Below, in pieces: positions 8,502-18,218 of a DNA stretch of 64,000 nt (the first letter of the stretch is position 1; every line of letters starts with the position of its first letter). Source of the DNA: Okeania sp. SIO2B3 (GTDB lineage Bacteria; Cyanobacteriota; Cyanobacteriia; Cyanobacteriales; Microcoleaceae); the NCBI RefSeq assembly GCF_010672525.1, contig NZ_JAAHGH010000008.1:371715-435714 (forward strand). The letters are read 5' to 3'. The notes beneath the pieces are model-generated. The model searched no databases, was not told the DNA's origin, and saw only the letters and a list, made by a program, of their open reading frames with translations. Made by a program: the position numbers and the translations under genes.

Positions 8502-9284
8502 GATGAAAAATTAGTTTGAATTTTTTATTTGAGAAGCTTACAAGTTAGAAGCTTATGCGAAAGCAGATGAAATATAATCAGGACTTATATCATGTTCGGT
8601 TGAATACTTACACTTTGGAGGAAGAAAGGCAGCTATGCTGAAGGCAGAAGGGAAGAAAAGGTTAAAAGGGATAAAGTTTTTTTATAACTGATTATCCGTG
8701 AGCGTAGCTCCCCCGGAGGGGGAACATGATATTACGCAAATTCACCTTAAAAACGCCATATGTAGGGGCGAATAGCATTCGCCCTCAATGGATTTAGTGT
8801 CCACGCCTAAGTCCTGATAATATTAGGATGTTAACCTCAATGTAATATTTTTTATATTCTACAACACCTCACAACTTAAATAAGATTGTTATATAATTAT
8901 AATTGTCAATTCAAACACTAGAACATTTACTAATAAATTGTTATATCAATTCCGGATAATTAGTAATAAAAAAACTACTCCTATTACACAGGGTAAATAT
9001 CTCTATCATCCCTACTCCCTTGTTGATAAATATTCAAGCAAAAATGATATTAACTTAGATAATTAATAAACCTATATTTTAGATATTCAGATAATCCAAA
9101 AAAATAGCTGGGTGACTCAAATGCTACATACAGCAGATTGCAGGTATACGAGGTACAAATTTAATGATAAAGTTTTTGTAGGCATCTTGCCCGCAACAAA
9201 TGTACTTCACTGATATGAAATATACTGTATACAATCAAAATTAAGTATTTTTCAATTAATTATTGGATTAATTATTTTATAGAT
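8502..9284. other. Spacer between pyrC and lepB with dispersed repeats
   Basis: No gene. A small GC-rich repeat lies at about 8698-8730 (GAGCGTAGCTCCCCCGGAGG), related to the insert found in tnpB at 21864. The stretch from about 8734 (CAAATTCACCTTAAAAACGC, then CATATGTAGGGGCG) recurs near 26216, and GGGCGAATAGCATTCGCCC is a near-palindrome. ATATCATGTTCGGTTGAATA at about 8588 belongs to another dispersed family. The 350 bp before lepB are plain AT-rich DNA. Confidence 0.6.
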
Positions 9285-9935
9285 ATGAATAAAGAAGAAA
9301 AACAAGTAAACAAAGAAGAGCAAAATGAAGAAAATCCATGGATTGAATCAATCAAAACCATAGGACTTAGTGTGATTTTGGCTATTGGAATTCGTCAATT
9401 TGTTGCTGAGGCACGTTATATTCCTTCTGGTTCAATGCTACCAACATTACAAATTAACGACCGCTTGATTATAGATAAATTGGGTTACAAATTTAGAGAA
9501 CCTCAAAGAGGAGATATTGTGGTTTTTAACCCGACAAATGAACTGAAAACTCAGTATAAAGATGCTTTTATTAAACGCATAGTTGGTGTACCAGAAGACC
9601 GGGTGGAACTGAAAAATGGAAAAGTATATGTGAATGACAAAATAGTAGAAGAAACTTATGTTGCTTCAGATTTGAATCCTGCCGAACTTGAGGCAAGAAA
9701 AGTAAATCATCAACAAACAAGAATAGATGTCTGCCCCCCTGACAAAAGATTTCTTTCTGAACCTGTGACAGTGCCTCCAGATTCTTATTTAGTAATGGGA
9801 GATAATCGTAATCATAGTTACGATGGTCGGTGCTGGGGTTTTGTACCTTATGAAAATATCATTGGTCGAGCTATATTTCGCTTTTGGCCACTGGATACCA
9901 TTGGTAGTATAGATGAACTACCATTGTACAAGTGA
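9285..9935 (+). CDS. lepB: Signal peptidase I
   Basis: Cleaves signal peptides of exported preproteins at the outer face of the plasma or thylakoid membrane. It is 216 aa. One N-terminal anchor ([16 protein letters not shown], about residues 27-43) is followed by box B with the catalytic Ser ([11 protein letters not shown], Ser about 48). Box D has the catalytic Lys ([12 protein letters not shown], Lys about 97), and box E is [15 protein letters not shown]. The first 22 residues are very charged (Lys/Glu/Asn). The length is typical of short cyanobacterial LepB. Confidence 0.96.
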   Translation: MNKEEKQVNKEEQNEENPWIESIKTIGLSVILAIGIRQFVAEARYIPSGSMLPTLQINDRLIIDKLGYKFREPQRGDIVVFNPTNELKTQYKDAFIKRIVGVPEDRVELKNGKVYVNDKIVEETYVASDLNPAELEARKVNHQQTRIDVCPPDKRFLSEPVTVPPDSYLVMGDNRNHSYDGRCWGFVPYENIIGRAIFRFWPLDTIGSIDELPLYK

Positions 9936-10067
9936 AAATTATAAAGGTTAGCACTACCACAAATATTCAGAATTATTTCCACAATAATCTGTAATGCCAG
10001 CCTAAAAGTTAAATAAGGCGACACTACTATTGATTAATAAAGTAGTGACTAAAAATCAGACTTTAAC

Positions 10068-10574
10068 TTAACCAGAACCTTGAGGTTGATTTTCGTCTAG
10101 TTCCGTATCTCGGAAATGTTTGCGAATAATTTCAACATCAGGTTCTACCTCAATCCACAGACGAGCGCCACCTGCTTGACTCTTGTTAGGTTTATGAGGT
10201 CGGTAGACAATTTTGCAATTTCCCAGAATTTCTACTTGGTGGCAGTGATGGTTTTTACCTCCTTGTTTGACAGAAATAGCTGGAAGAGATGTGCCGTGGT
10301 CTCGGTTATAGTCAATTTCTTTGCGCAGCACATGGATAAAAGTATTGCCTGTACGGAATCCTTTATTCCAAGTTCCTTGAGGACCTCGACGACCAGGAGT
10401 AATTTCTGGCATTCCTCGACGATTTAAAGGAATTACCCAAAACCGTTTGACTTTTTTGGCTCCTTTGAGACGACCTTGCCTCAAAAGTAACCTGAGTCTA
10501 GCAGTAGAAATATTTAGAAGAAATGCTGCTTCTGTTGTACCAACTGTATCTAGTTTAGTAGTTGTATCTGTCAT
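10068..10574 (-). CDS. Helix-turn-helix DNA-binding protein of unknown role
   Basis: 168 aa. The N-terminal third is a MerR/excisionase-like helix-turn-helix: TTEAAFLLNISTARLRLLLR followed by QGRLKGAKKVKRFWVIP, the form in which a substrate-recognition helix is followed by a wing. The rest is basic and His-rich (GGKNHHCHQVEI) with a beta-like C-terminal part (GARLWIEVEPDVEIIRKHF). There is no transposon signature around it and it stands alone. Probably a small regulator; the target is unknown. Confidence 0.7.
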   Translation of the reverse strand: MTDTTTKLDTVGTTEAAFLLNISTARLRLLLRQGRLKGAKKVKRFWVIPLNRRGMPEITPGRRGPQGTWNKGFRTGNTFIHVLRKEIDYNRDHGTSLPAISVKQGGKNHHCHQVEILGNCKIVYRPHKPNKSQAGGARLWIEVEPDVEIIRKHFRDTELDENQPQGSG

Positions 10575-11105
10575 AAACTATTCCGGAATATATAGAGTAT
10601 AAGCGAGATAAGCACTTACCATCAAACAACAAAGGATTGAATTTGGCAATATTTGATTTTCCAATATGGACTTATGATAGTAATCTCAGTAGGAGATTTT
10701 ACAATTACCTAAAATCTCAACTAAATTAGGAGAGCTTCATAAAAATCATATCCTTTAAAATTCCAACTCCAGGAAACGACCTTGAATTTGTTTTCCTAAC
10801 CAGGAAGTAGGGAACAATTAATAATTAATAATTCATAATCAATAATTAATTATTAACAATTAGGGACTAGCAAAAAAATAGACTACCAGCTAATGTATAG
10901 ACTAGAGATTGCTTCGGCTAACTTAACTATTCCCCATTAAGCTTGATTCTAATATCACCGCCTCGCAATGACAGCCACGAGCTTTTTTCTGCACTAACTA
11001 ATTGGTACTTTATTAAGTGGCAAATCCCTCACTTCTTCTTTTCAAGGAGAAGAGAATTGCTTAAAAGGATTTTTTCTCTTTTAAAGCAGAGACTTTAAAC
11101 CTTAA
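10575..11105. other. Spacer with ATTAATAATT repeats
   Basis: No gene. It has an AT-rich tandem tract (AATTAATAATT units) at about 10818-10862 that ends in AATTAGGGACTAGC, resembling the left end of the TTAGGG-type elements. No matching right end is evident. Confidence 0.5.
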
Positions 11106-12407
11106 TTATTCGGTAAAAGTCGAAGTTAAGACACGGCCTACAATTTGTTTCTCTAACCAAGGAGTATTGGCGGAACGAGATTTTAAGCTTTTTCTATCTA
11201 CTTGCCAAGTTTTTTGAGGGGCAAATAGGGTAATATCTGCTCCTTTATTAGTATTAGGAACAATAGCTCCTAAATTTACTCCTAAACATTTTGCTGGATT
11301 GGTACTCAAAACTCTCCATAAGTCCAAAGCTGATAATTCTTGTGTTTCTACCAGATTTTGCCATAGTAAAGGTAATGCTATTTCTAGTCCTATTACTCCT
11401 GTGGGTGCTTCAGAAAAAGCGACTGTTTTTTCTTCGTAACTGTAGGGAGTATGGTCAATAGCAACAGCATCCAACACTCCATCCTTAATACCTTCAATTA
11501 AAGCCAAGCGATCGCTAATATTTCCTAAAGGAGGTTCTAAACGTAAATTTGGATCGTAGGGAAGGAAGGGAGAATTTAAAGTATACTTCCCGTCAATAGC
11601 CTGAGTATCTAATAATAGGTGCATCCAAGTTGTACTAGCAGTAATAGGTAAACCCCGACTTTTAGCTACTCTAATCAATTCCACACTCCGAGCAGTGGAA
11701 ACCCGCATAATATGGATAGGAGTACCAATAGCATCTACCAATTCCAACACAGCAGCTAAAGCAGAAGTTTCAGCCATAGTGGGAACTCCAGGCAAACCCA
11801 AGCGAATAGAATCATATCCCTCTCGCATCACCCCTTTACCCGCCAACCTAGAATTATTGCAACATAAAGCTAGAGGTTTATTCAGAGGTTTGAGATATTC
11901 CAAGATTCGTCGTAACAAACCAAGATTTTGTAGAGACAAACCATCGGCAAACCCGACAACTCCTGTTGCTGCCAACTCTCCCAACTCCGTCATTTGCTCC
12001 CCTTGTAAACCTTGGGTAATAGCACCCCAATAATAAAAGATGGGAGTAGGAGCATAATTTTTGGCTAAATTTTGTAATCTGGCCAAACCAGCAGGATTAT
12101 CTACAGGTGGAAAAGTATCGGGCAAAATAGCTAACCTGGTAAAACCCCCTGCTGTAGCTGCTTGAATTAAAGACTCTATAGTTTCTCGTTCCTCAAACCC
12201 TGGTTCGCCACTATGAGAATATAAGTCTACTAAACCAGGGCCTAAAATTAGTCCGTGGGAATCTTGAATTTCTGTTTTAGTGGGGAATTCAGAAATTTGT
12301 GTCTCAACTGCTGCGATTTTACTATCGATGATTAATACATCAGCAATTCTGTCTGTATTGGAAACTGGGTCTAATATTCGGACTTGTTGAAATAGTTTGC
12401 TGTTCAT
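11106..12407 (-). CDS. Dihydroorotase-like protein, probably non-catalytic
   Basis: 433 aa, full-length homologue of the dihydroorotase at 7170-8501. The metal-binding loop reads GLVDLYSHSGEPGFEE. The first HxH position is Tyr, and the Arg that binds the substrate carboxylate (REPG in active enzymes) is Gly. DHTPYSYEEK is retained. In other bacteria such pseudo-dihydroorotases are structural partners of aspartate carbamoyltransferase, which is the likeliest role here, but pyrB is not in the window. Annotation pipelines usually call it a second pyrC. Confidence 0.85.
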   Translation of the reverse strand: MNSKLFQQVRILDPVSNTDRIADVLIIDSKIAAVETQISEFPTKTEIQDSHGLILGPGLVDLYSHSGEPGFEERETIESLIQAATAGGFTRLAILPDTFPPVDNPAGLARLQNLAKNYAPTPIFYYWGAITQGLQGEQMTELGELAATGVVGFADGLSLQNLGLLRRILEYLKPLNKPLALCCNNSRLAGKGVMREGYDSIRLGLPGVPTMAETSALAAVLELVDAIGTPIHIMRVSTARSVELIRVAKSRGLPITASTTWMHLLLDTQAIDGKYTLNSPFLPYDPNLRLEPPLGNISDRLALIEGIKDGVLDAVAIDHTPYSYEEKTVAFSEAPTGVIGLEIALPLLWQNLVETQELSALDLWRVLSTNPAKCLGVNLGAIVPNTNKGADITLFAPQKTWQVDRKSLKSRSANTPWLEKQIVGRVLTSTFTE

Positions 12408-12676
12408 TAAAGACTAAAGTTACCCCTTCAAATTCAAAAGACAAAAGTTAAATAGCAAACTCCGGCAAAGTTAATCAAACTATCGCAAAGTATAGTCAGT
12501 AGCTGTTTTTACCATATATAAAAGCTAAATCTTAGCAGTTATATTTAATATATCTGTTATATTATTTAAAGTAATAATTTATTATCGAAAATCAGAGTGC
12601 AACATAGAAAATCAGGGTGCAGCATAGTTAAAACTTAACGTTATATATTTTGATCTAAACACAGGAGAAAATAATA

Positions 12677-13066
12677 ATGAAAGGTTTGTTAGTTCTAGCG
12701 TGTGCATCGGCTTTAATATGTTCTTTTGCAGAAAGTGTTCACGCAAAGACTGCTAGAATATGTAACTATTCTACAAGTCCTACAGCATCAGTTGCCATCT
12801 CAAGGTATCGAAGGGGTAGCTGGTTGGTAGAAGGTTGGTATCCTATCAGGCAAGGTAAGTGTGTAGATTTTTTTCATGAAGGTGCATACTTTTATTACTA
12901 TGGTACATCTGTAGGAGTTAGATGGAGTGGATCGATTCCTCATTGTACTCTAAGTAAAGCATTCACGCTTGTATACAGAAGGTATTCATGTCGGGGAGGA
13001 ACATGGAAATATTTCCAACAAGTGAGACAAATTGATCAACTTTATACTGTTCGATTAACCGAATAA
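12677..13066 (+). CDS. Secreted DUF1036-family protein
   Basis: 129 aa with a clear signal peptide (LLVLACASALICSFAESVHA, cleavage after VHA at about residue 23). A mature domain follows with the DUF1036 pattern: ARICNYSTSPTASVAISRY, then WYPIRQGKCVDFF, a YFYYYGTSVGVRW strand and paired cysteines. Periplasmic or extracellular; the family has no known function. A good Shine-Dalgarno (AGGAG) lies 10 bases before the ATG. Confidence 0.82.
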   Translation: MKGLLVLACASALICSFAESVHAKTARICNYSTSPTASVAISRYRRGSWLVEGWYPIRQGKCVDFFHEGAYFYYYGTSVGVRWSGSIPHCTLSKAFTLVYRRYSCRGGTWKYFQQVRQIDQLYTVRLTE

Positions 13067-13244
13067 TATAGAATCCTGGTAATTAGTTATCATAATTGTT
13101 AAGGATTCAGGAGGCGCGGATAAAGAAAGGATTTGAAGTATTAAATTTTTAAATCCGTATTCAATAGAACATCTGTATTAAGAGGAAATAATCTGACGAT
13201 TACTATATAACTGGATTTTATATTAGGGTATCTACAATTTACTA

Positions 13245-13285
13245 AAAAGAATTAGGGAGCTTTCATAGACCTCCCTAAAAAAGTT
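13245..13285 (-). terminator. Hairpin terminator for the TAXI gene
   Basis: TTAGGGAG (13252-13259) pairs with CTCCCTAA (13271-13278), a perfect 8-bp stem. Read on the minus strand it is followed by TTCTTTTT. It sits about 80 bp past the stop of the minus-strand TAXI gene and between convergent genes. Confidence 0.65.
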
Positions 13286-13357
13286 TGAGAAAAAGCTTAT
13301 GTACTTTTAGATATGTCCATTAAAACTTAATTGAGTAGGAGTCAATGGTATTGTATT

Positions 13358-14389
13358 TTAACTATCTATTTGATTAGTACGCTCAGGTTCATTATCAAGC
13401 TCTAAATCCTTAATGTCTATCTCATCATTTACCTCAAAAGAGAAACCAACTTCTTGATAAGCACGAACCGCACCTGGGTGTAATGGAGCACCTAAACCTT
13501 CGACAAATGCTTTGGGTGTTAGATTTTTCAAAGCTTGATGTGTACCCTTAAACTGGTCAAATTTGCCAATTATTGACTTTACAATATTGTAAACAATATC
13601 CTCACTAAGTTCTGTGGTTGTGACAAGAAGAGCCTTGACACCAAAGAGTGTCAGTTCTGCATTTTGACCCTTATAGGTTCCAGCAGGTAAGGTAGTATAA
13701 GTATAGTAAGGAAACTTTTTAATTAATTGATCCAAAACTGGATCTTTGAGAGGGACAATTTTCACATCAGAAGTCGTAAAGATGTCCTGAATGGCAACGG
13801 AACCAATACCAACAGCATAGAAAAAACAATCACTGTTGCCATCACGAAGAGAATCAGAAGCTTCAGATGGGCGAAGACTTTGTGCAGTGAATTCGCTTTC
13901 TTCTATCCCATATACTTCCAACAAGTCACGCACAATATTTAGCTGTCCTGATCCAGGACTACCAATATTAATTCGTTTACCTTTGATATCTGGGAAACTA
14001 TTAACCCCAGATTCAGAACTGCATACTAGATGTAAAGGTTCAGGATAAAGTGCCATAACGCTTCGCAGCTTTTTATCATCCAACGATGCCTGCTGGTTGC
14101 TGAAAAAATCCTGATCGACCACATCAGACTGGGCAATTGCAATATCTAGTTGACCTGAATTAAGGGCTTTAAGATTAAAAACTGAACCTGCCGTAGATTC
14201 CACAGTTAGTTGGATGCCAACTTTAGCCTCATCAACAATTTTTGCTATTGCTCCGCCAACTGGATAATAAACTCCTTTAGTTCCTCCTGTACCAACAGTG
14301 TAAGAACTTTGTGCATGAACAGCTAGAGCAAAAATTAAGGTAATAGTTACTCCCAAAACGAAAGGTATAGCTTTTCTATTTTTGTACAT
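13358..14389 (-). CDS. TAXI-family TRAP transporter substrate-binding protein
   Basis: 343 aa periplasmic binding protein. It has an N-terminal signal peptide (FVLGVTITLIFALAVHAQ), then SYTVGTGGTKGVYYPVGGAI, the start of the TAXI fold. GQLDIAIAQSDVVDQ and GKRINIGSPGSGQ are both strong family motifs. TAXI proteins deliver small organic anions such as glutamate to a DctM-like permease. No permease gene is in the window, so it may work with a distant one. The C-terminal tail is acidic and polar. Confidence 0.9.
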   Translation of the reverse strand: MYKNRKAIPFVLGVTITLIFALAVHAQSSYTVGTGGTKGVYYPVGGAIAKIVDEAKVGIQLTVESTAGSVFNLKALNSGQLDIAIAQSDVVDQDFFSNQQASLDDKKLRSVMALYPEPLHLVCSSESGVNSFPDIKGKRINIGSPGSGQLNIVRDLLEVYGIEESEFTAQSLRPSEASDSLRDGNSDCFFYAVGIGSVAIQDIFTTSDVKIVPLKDPVLDQLIKKFPYYTYTTLPAGTYKGQNAELTLFGVKALLVTTTELSEDIVYNIVKSIIGKFDQFKGTHQALKNLTPKAFVEGLGAPLHPGAVRAYQEVGFSFEVNDEIDIKDLELDNEPERTNQIDS

Positions 14390-14665
14390 AAGTTAATACC
14401 CATTACTAATACAACCTCTTTTGTAGAAGCCCCCTTATTTCATCGCTACTCGTGGTAATTTGACTATCTTTAGTATTTTAAAGAAATACACAGAAAATTG
14501 GTCTACAAAAGTAAAGTAATGATTGAGTCAAAGGCTCTATAAGTTAACTATAACTAGGGTGTGTAAATATTGAATTATCTTTAAATTAATAGTCAATTCA
14601 AGTGAAATTTGTCCACCCTACAGAAACCTTGATTTTGCCCTCTGCTCTCTGCCTTCTGCCTTCCC

Positions 14666-16024
14666 CTACAACGCCCCAGCCGCAGTCTTGTCCAAAATAC
14701 CGCCAGATAAATGAGAAGTAATATTCATGGCCTCCAAAACAGGTTGTCCATCTGGCCCTTGAGGATAATCAATTACGCTAACTGCCCCATTTCCCTGCTT
14801 AAAATTCCAGAAATGTTTAGGTTCCAGACCAAATAATTGACAAAGAATTGCCTTATTTATCGCATCATGGGCAACGACAATACCAACACCAGAAACTGAC
14901 CGAATAATTTTTTGCCAAGCAATCATTGCTCGTTCCCAAACCTGCTGTAAATTTTCACCTTCTGGCATTTGTACTGTTTCTGGAAATTCTTTCCACTGCT
15001 TCAACAGACCAGGAAAACCAGATTCAATTTCCGATTCAAATTTTCCCTCCCAGAGACCGTGACTAATTTCCCATAAACCATCATCTAACTGTAACTCCAC
15101 ATCTGGATGGTGCTGCAAAATAATTTCTGCGGTTTCCTTCGGACGTGACATAGAACTACTCACGGCAAAATCTAGATGTACATCTTTGAGAAACTCAGCG
15201 GCTTGGCCAGCTTGAAGGCGACCATTATCATTTAGTGGTACATCAATTTGTCCCTGAAATTTCCCATCTCGGTTCCAGTTTGTCTCACCGTGGCGCACCA
15301 ATAACAACCGAGGTCCTTGATGTTTTTCTCTAGGTTTAGGGAATTTCTCACCAACATGAGTAGTAAGATTCATAGATTCTAACTGAACAGAACCTCCAGA
15401 TTTATCTTCCCCAGAAAAAGAGGGATAGGGAGGAGTAAAGTTGAGAATACTAATACCACAATTAGACTGTTGTATAGATTGATAAAAAGATGGTTGTATT
15501 TCTAAAGCTGTAGCAATAAGACATCGATTAATCCCATTATGAGCCACAACCAAAATAGTTTTATCAATATTTTGACTCAAAGTTTCTTGCCAAAATTGTT
15601 TAGCTTGGTCAAACAAAGATAGAACAGGAAAATGCTTAACTTGCCCCTCTGGTGTTGAGACTTCCATATAAAATTCATGGGGAAGTTGACTCCAGATACG
15701 ATAATCTTCTCCAAATTTATCCTTGACTTCTTGTCGCAACATTCCTTCCCACAAAGGTAAATCTACTTCCCTTAAGTTTTCTTTGGTTTGTAATGGGGGG
15801 GGTGAACTTAAACAGGAGTGGATAATTTCTGCTGTTTGTTTGGCCCTTTGGAGAGGACTGGCGTAAATAGCATCAAACTTTAGACCTTTGAGAGCTTCAC
15901 CTACCTGACGGGCAGCATTTATGCCTATGTCTGTGAGAATTGAGACATCAAGACGGCCTTGAATTCGACGTTCAACATTGTAGGTGCTTTGGCCATGGCG
16001 CACAAGGATAACACGGGTACTCAT
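14666..16024 (-). CDS. Two-domain histidine phosphatase (phosphoglycerate mutase-like)
   Basis: 452 aa with two complete histidine-phosphatase domains. Domain 1 starts VILVRHGQSTYNVERRIQGR with ASPLQRAKQTAEII. Domain 2 starts near residue 237 with LLLVRHGETNWNRDGKFQGQ and SSSMSRPKETAEIIL. Each RHG contains the phosphorylated His, and later His residues (VVAHNGINR; VVAHDAINK) complete the pocket. Cyanobacterial proteins of this double type are usually annotated phosphoglycerate mutase, but some are phosphoserine phosphatases in serine synthesis, which I consider the better guess. Confidence 0.88.
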   Translation of the reverse strand: MSTRVILVRHGQSTYNVERRIQGRLDVSILTDIGINAARQVGEALKGLKFDAIYASPLQRAKQTAEIIHSCLSSPPPLQTKENLREVDLPLWEGMLRQEVKDKFGEDYRIWSQLPHEFYMEVSTPEGQVKHFPVLSLFDQAKQFWQETLSQNIDKTILVVAHNGINRCLIATALEIQPSFYQSIQQSNCGISILNFTPPYPSFSGEDKSGGSVQLESMNLTTHVGEKFPKPREKHQGPRLLLVRHGETNWNRDGKFQGQIDVPLNDNGRLQAGQAAEFLKDVHLDFAVSSSMSRPKETAEIILQHHPDVELQLDDGLWEISHGLWEGKFESEIESGFPGLLKQWKEFPETVQMPEGENLQQVWERAMIAWQKIIRSVSGVGIVVAHDAINKAILCQLFGLEPKHFWNFKQGNGAVSVIDYPQGPDGQPVLEAMNITSHLSGGILDKTAAGAL

Positions 16025-16641
16025 GGATAGTTTAGATTATAGGTTGGTTAGAAACTTGGCAACAGAGAGATTTTACCTTAGTTTTTGCTACTTAACTTCT
16101 GTTGAAAATATCTATAGGAGGCAACAGGCGACAGGCAACAGGCGACAGGCAACAGGCGACAGGAAACAGGCAATAGGCAAAAGTGGGAAAAGCATTTCTC
16201 TGTCTAAGGCTCATAAGTCCTAACCAACTCGTTCCTTGCCATATCAGAGAATATTGAAAGAGGACTCCCACTATAATTTTTAATTTAGTGATCAGAGTGT
16301 CAATAGCCTAGAATTCTATTTCGGCAATAAGTTGTGACAAGTCAAAAAGTAGATAAAAAACTGAAACTCCCATCTGTTCCCTGTTCCCTAAAAAAGGAAC
16401 GGGCAAGATGCCCATTCAACAAAACTATTAAAATCATCATTTGTGCAACGCTAAAATCTGTAATTTTAGAGGGGTATTATTAGGAATTAGGATATATAGC
16501 AATCTTAAGTAAGTTGTGACAAATCAAAAAGTAGATAAAAAAACTGCAACTCCCATCTGTTCCCTGTTCCCTGTTCCCTGTTCCCTGTTCCCTAAAAGGG
16601 GTAAGATTTTTATACACAAATAAAATAGGATTGCTATATTA
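16025..16641. other. Spacer with tandem and direct repeats
   Basis: No gene seen. CAGGCGACAGGCAA-type units run tandemly at about 16120-16180. A block of about 60 bp starting AAGTTGTGACAA and containing TCAAAAAGTAGATAAAAAA and CTCCCATCTGTTCCC occurs twice, at about 16328 and 16509. The second copy ends with a GTTCCCT array. GGGCAAGATGCCC at about 16400 is palindromic. Confidence 0.65.
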
Positions 16642-18156
16642 ATGACTATTAAAAGATTAATTTTAAGTATTCTAACTATTGTAGCCATTTCATTTATTGG
16701 TTTTTCTTTATTTAGTAGTGTAACTCAGCCACAAATTCAAAGTCGTCTGGAGTTATATCAGACTAATTTATTGTTGCACGCTGCGGAATGGCAACCTGAA
16801 GATTTGGATAGTAAGAATTTTACTTTAGCTAGTGAAGCTTTGATTGGTAATGATTCTTATGAAGCTGGATTAATACAATACAAAAATGCTCGTCAGTCTG
16901 CTCAACAGCAACTGGAAAAACAAACTTTAGAGGTGGAAAAGTTAGGAGAGGTAAAACAGTTAGACCGGAATATAAGTCAGTTAAAAAGTCTGATTAATGA
17001 ATTTGATATTAATATCGGAATTTTACAGGTACAAAAAAATCAAATAGATGAAGCTAGGCAAATTTGGCAAAATTTAACTGAGTCAGAAATAGAAAATCTG
17101 TCTTTAGGAGAAACGGCAAAAGTTTTAAGTGAAATTTGGAATAAACCAGCAAAAATTTTACCTGATGCAGAAGCTTTAATTCAGAAAAATTTAGATGGAT
17201 GGTTTCGTTATCGTGCCTTAAAACAATTATATAAATTACAGGAAAGACAAGAGGTTTTAGAACAACTAGAAATCCAGGAACAAGAAATAGCTCAACAGGC
17301 TGTATTGAAGTTAGCAATTGTTGCTGGTTTGCCAGGAATGGGATTAGTATTCGGAGTAGGGTTACTAATATTTTTAGGAGTACAATGGTTAATCTCTGGT
17401 AAAGAATCTTTATTGTTAAAAAATGCCAATTTGCCTTGGGAAGTAACTTGGGATGGAGAAACAATTTTACAAGTATTTATAGTTGGATTTTTCTTGGTCG
17501 GACAAATTCTGATTCCTTTAGGATTAGAAATTTTTAAAGGTTTCACAAATTGGCAACCTGCAATAATGGGAGTGCGGGTACAAGCTGGATATATTCTAGG
17601 GAGTTATATTCTGTTTTCTCTGGGTGGTTTATTGGTACTTTATCTATCATTAAAGTCATTTTTTCCACTGCCAAAAGGTTGGTTTAAATTTGATTTACGA
17701 GGTGGTTGGTTTTTCTGGGGTTTAGGTGGATATTTTGTCGCTTTACCAATGGTAATTTTAATATCTTTAATTAATCAACAATTATGGCAAGGTCAAGGTG
17801 GAAGTAATCCAATTTTACCTATTGCTTTGAAAGGGCAAGATGGATTAGCTTTAGCTCTGTTTTATATCACAGCTTCTATTGCTGCACCAGTTTTTGAGGA
17901 GATTATGTTTCGAGGATTTTTGTTGCCTTCTTTGACAAAATATATGCCAGTTTGGGGAGCTATTGTAGCAAGTGGATTTTTATTCGCCATAGCTCATTTG
18001 AATATTTCAGAAGTTTTACCTTTAGCTGTTTTAGGAATAATTTTAGGAGTAGTTTATACCAGGTCTCGTAATCTTTTATCTTCCATGTTGTTACATAGTT
18101 TATGGAATAGTGGAACTTTGTTAAGTTTGTATATTTTGGGAAGTGGAGCGAGTTAA
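16642..18156 (+). CDS. CPBP-family intramembrane protease
   Basis: 504 aa membrane protein. It has one N-terminal helix, a long coiled-coil or TPR-like stretch in the lumenal or periplasmic part (about residues 80-220), then about eight hydrophobic helices. The C-terminal CPBP (Abi) domain has motif 1, EEIMFRGFLLPSL, at about residue 419. Motif 2 is FAIAHLN and motif 3 is LHSLWN. These Glu and His residues form the active site of Rce1-type glutamic proteases. Cyanobacteria often carry this large form with an N-terminal extension. Substrate unknown. Confidence 0.88.
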   Translation: MTIKRLILSILTIVAISFIGFSLFSSVTQPQIQSRLELYQTNLLLHAAEWQPEDLDSKNFTLASEALIGNDSYEAGLIQYKNARQSAQQQLEKQTLEVEKLGEVKQLDRNISQLKSLINEFDINIGILQVQKNQIDEARQIWQNLTESEIENLSLGETAKVLSEIWNKPAKILPDAEALIQKNLDGWFRYRALKQLYKLQERQEVLEQLEIQEQEIAQQAVLKLAIVAGLPGMGLVFGVGLLIFLGVQWLISGKESLLLKNANLPWEVTWDGETILQVFIVGFFLVGQILIPLGLEIFKGFTNWQPAIMGVRVQAGYILGSYILFSLGGLLVLYLSLKSFFPLPKGWFKFDLRGGWFFWGLGGYFVALPMVILISLINQQLWQGQGGSNPILPIALKGQDGLALALFYITASIAAPVFEEIMFRGFLLPSLTKYMPVWGAIVASGFLFAIAHLNISEVLPLAVLGIILGVVYTRSRNLLSSMLLHSLWNSGTLLSLYILGSGAS

Positions 18157-18218
18157 TTTTTAGAGTTATAGCAGGAAACAGGGAACAGGGAAGACGAAAT
18201 CCCTCATCAATTAAGTCT

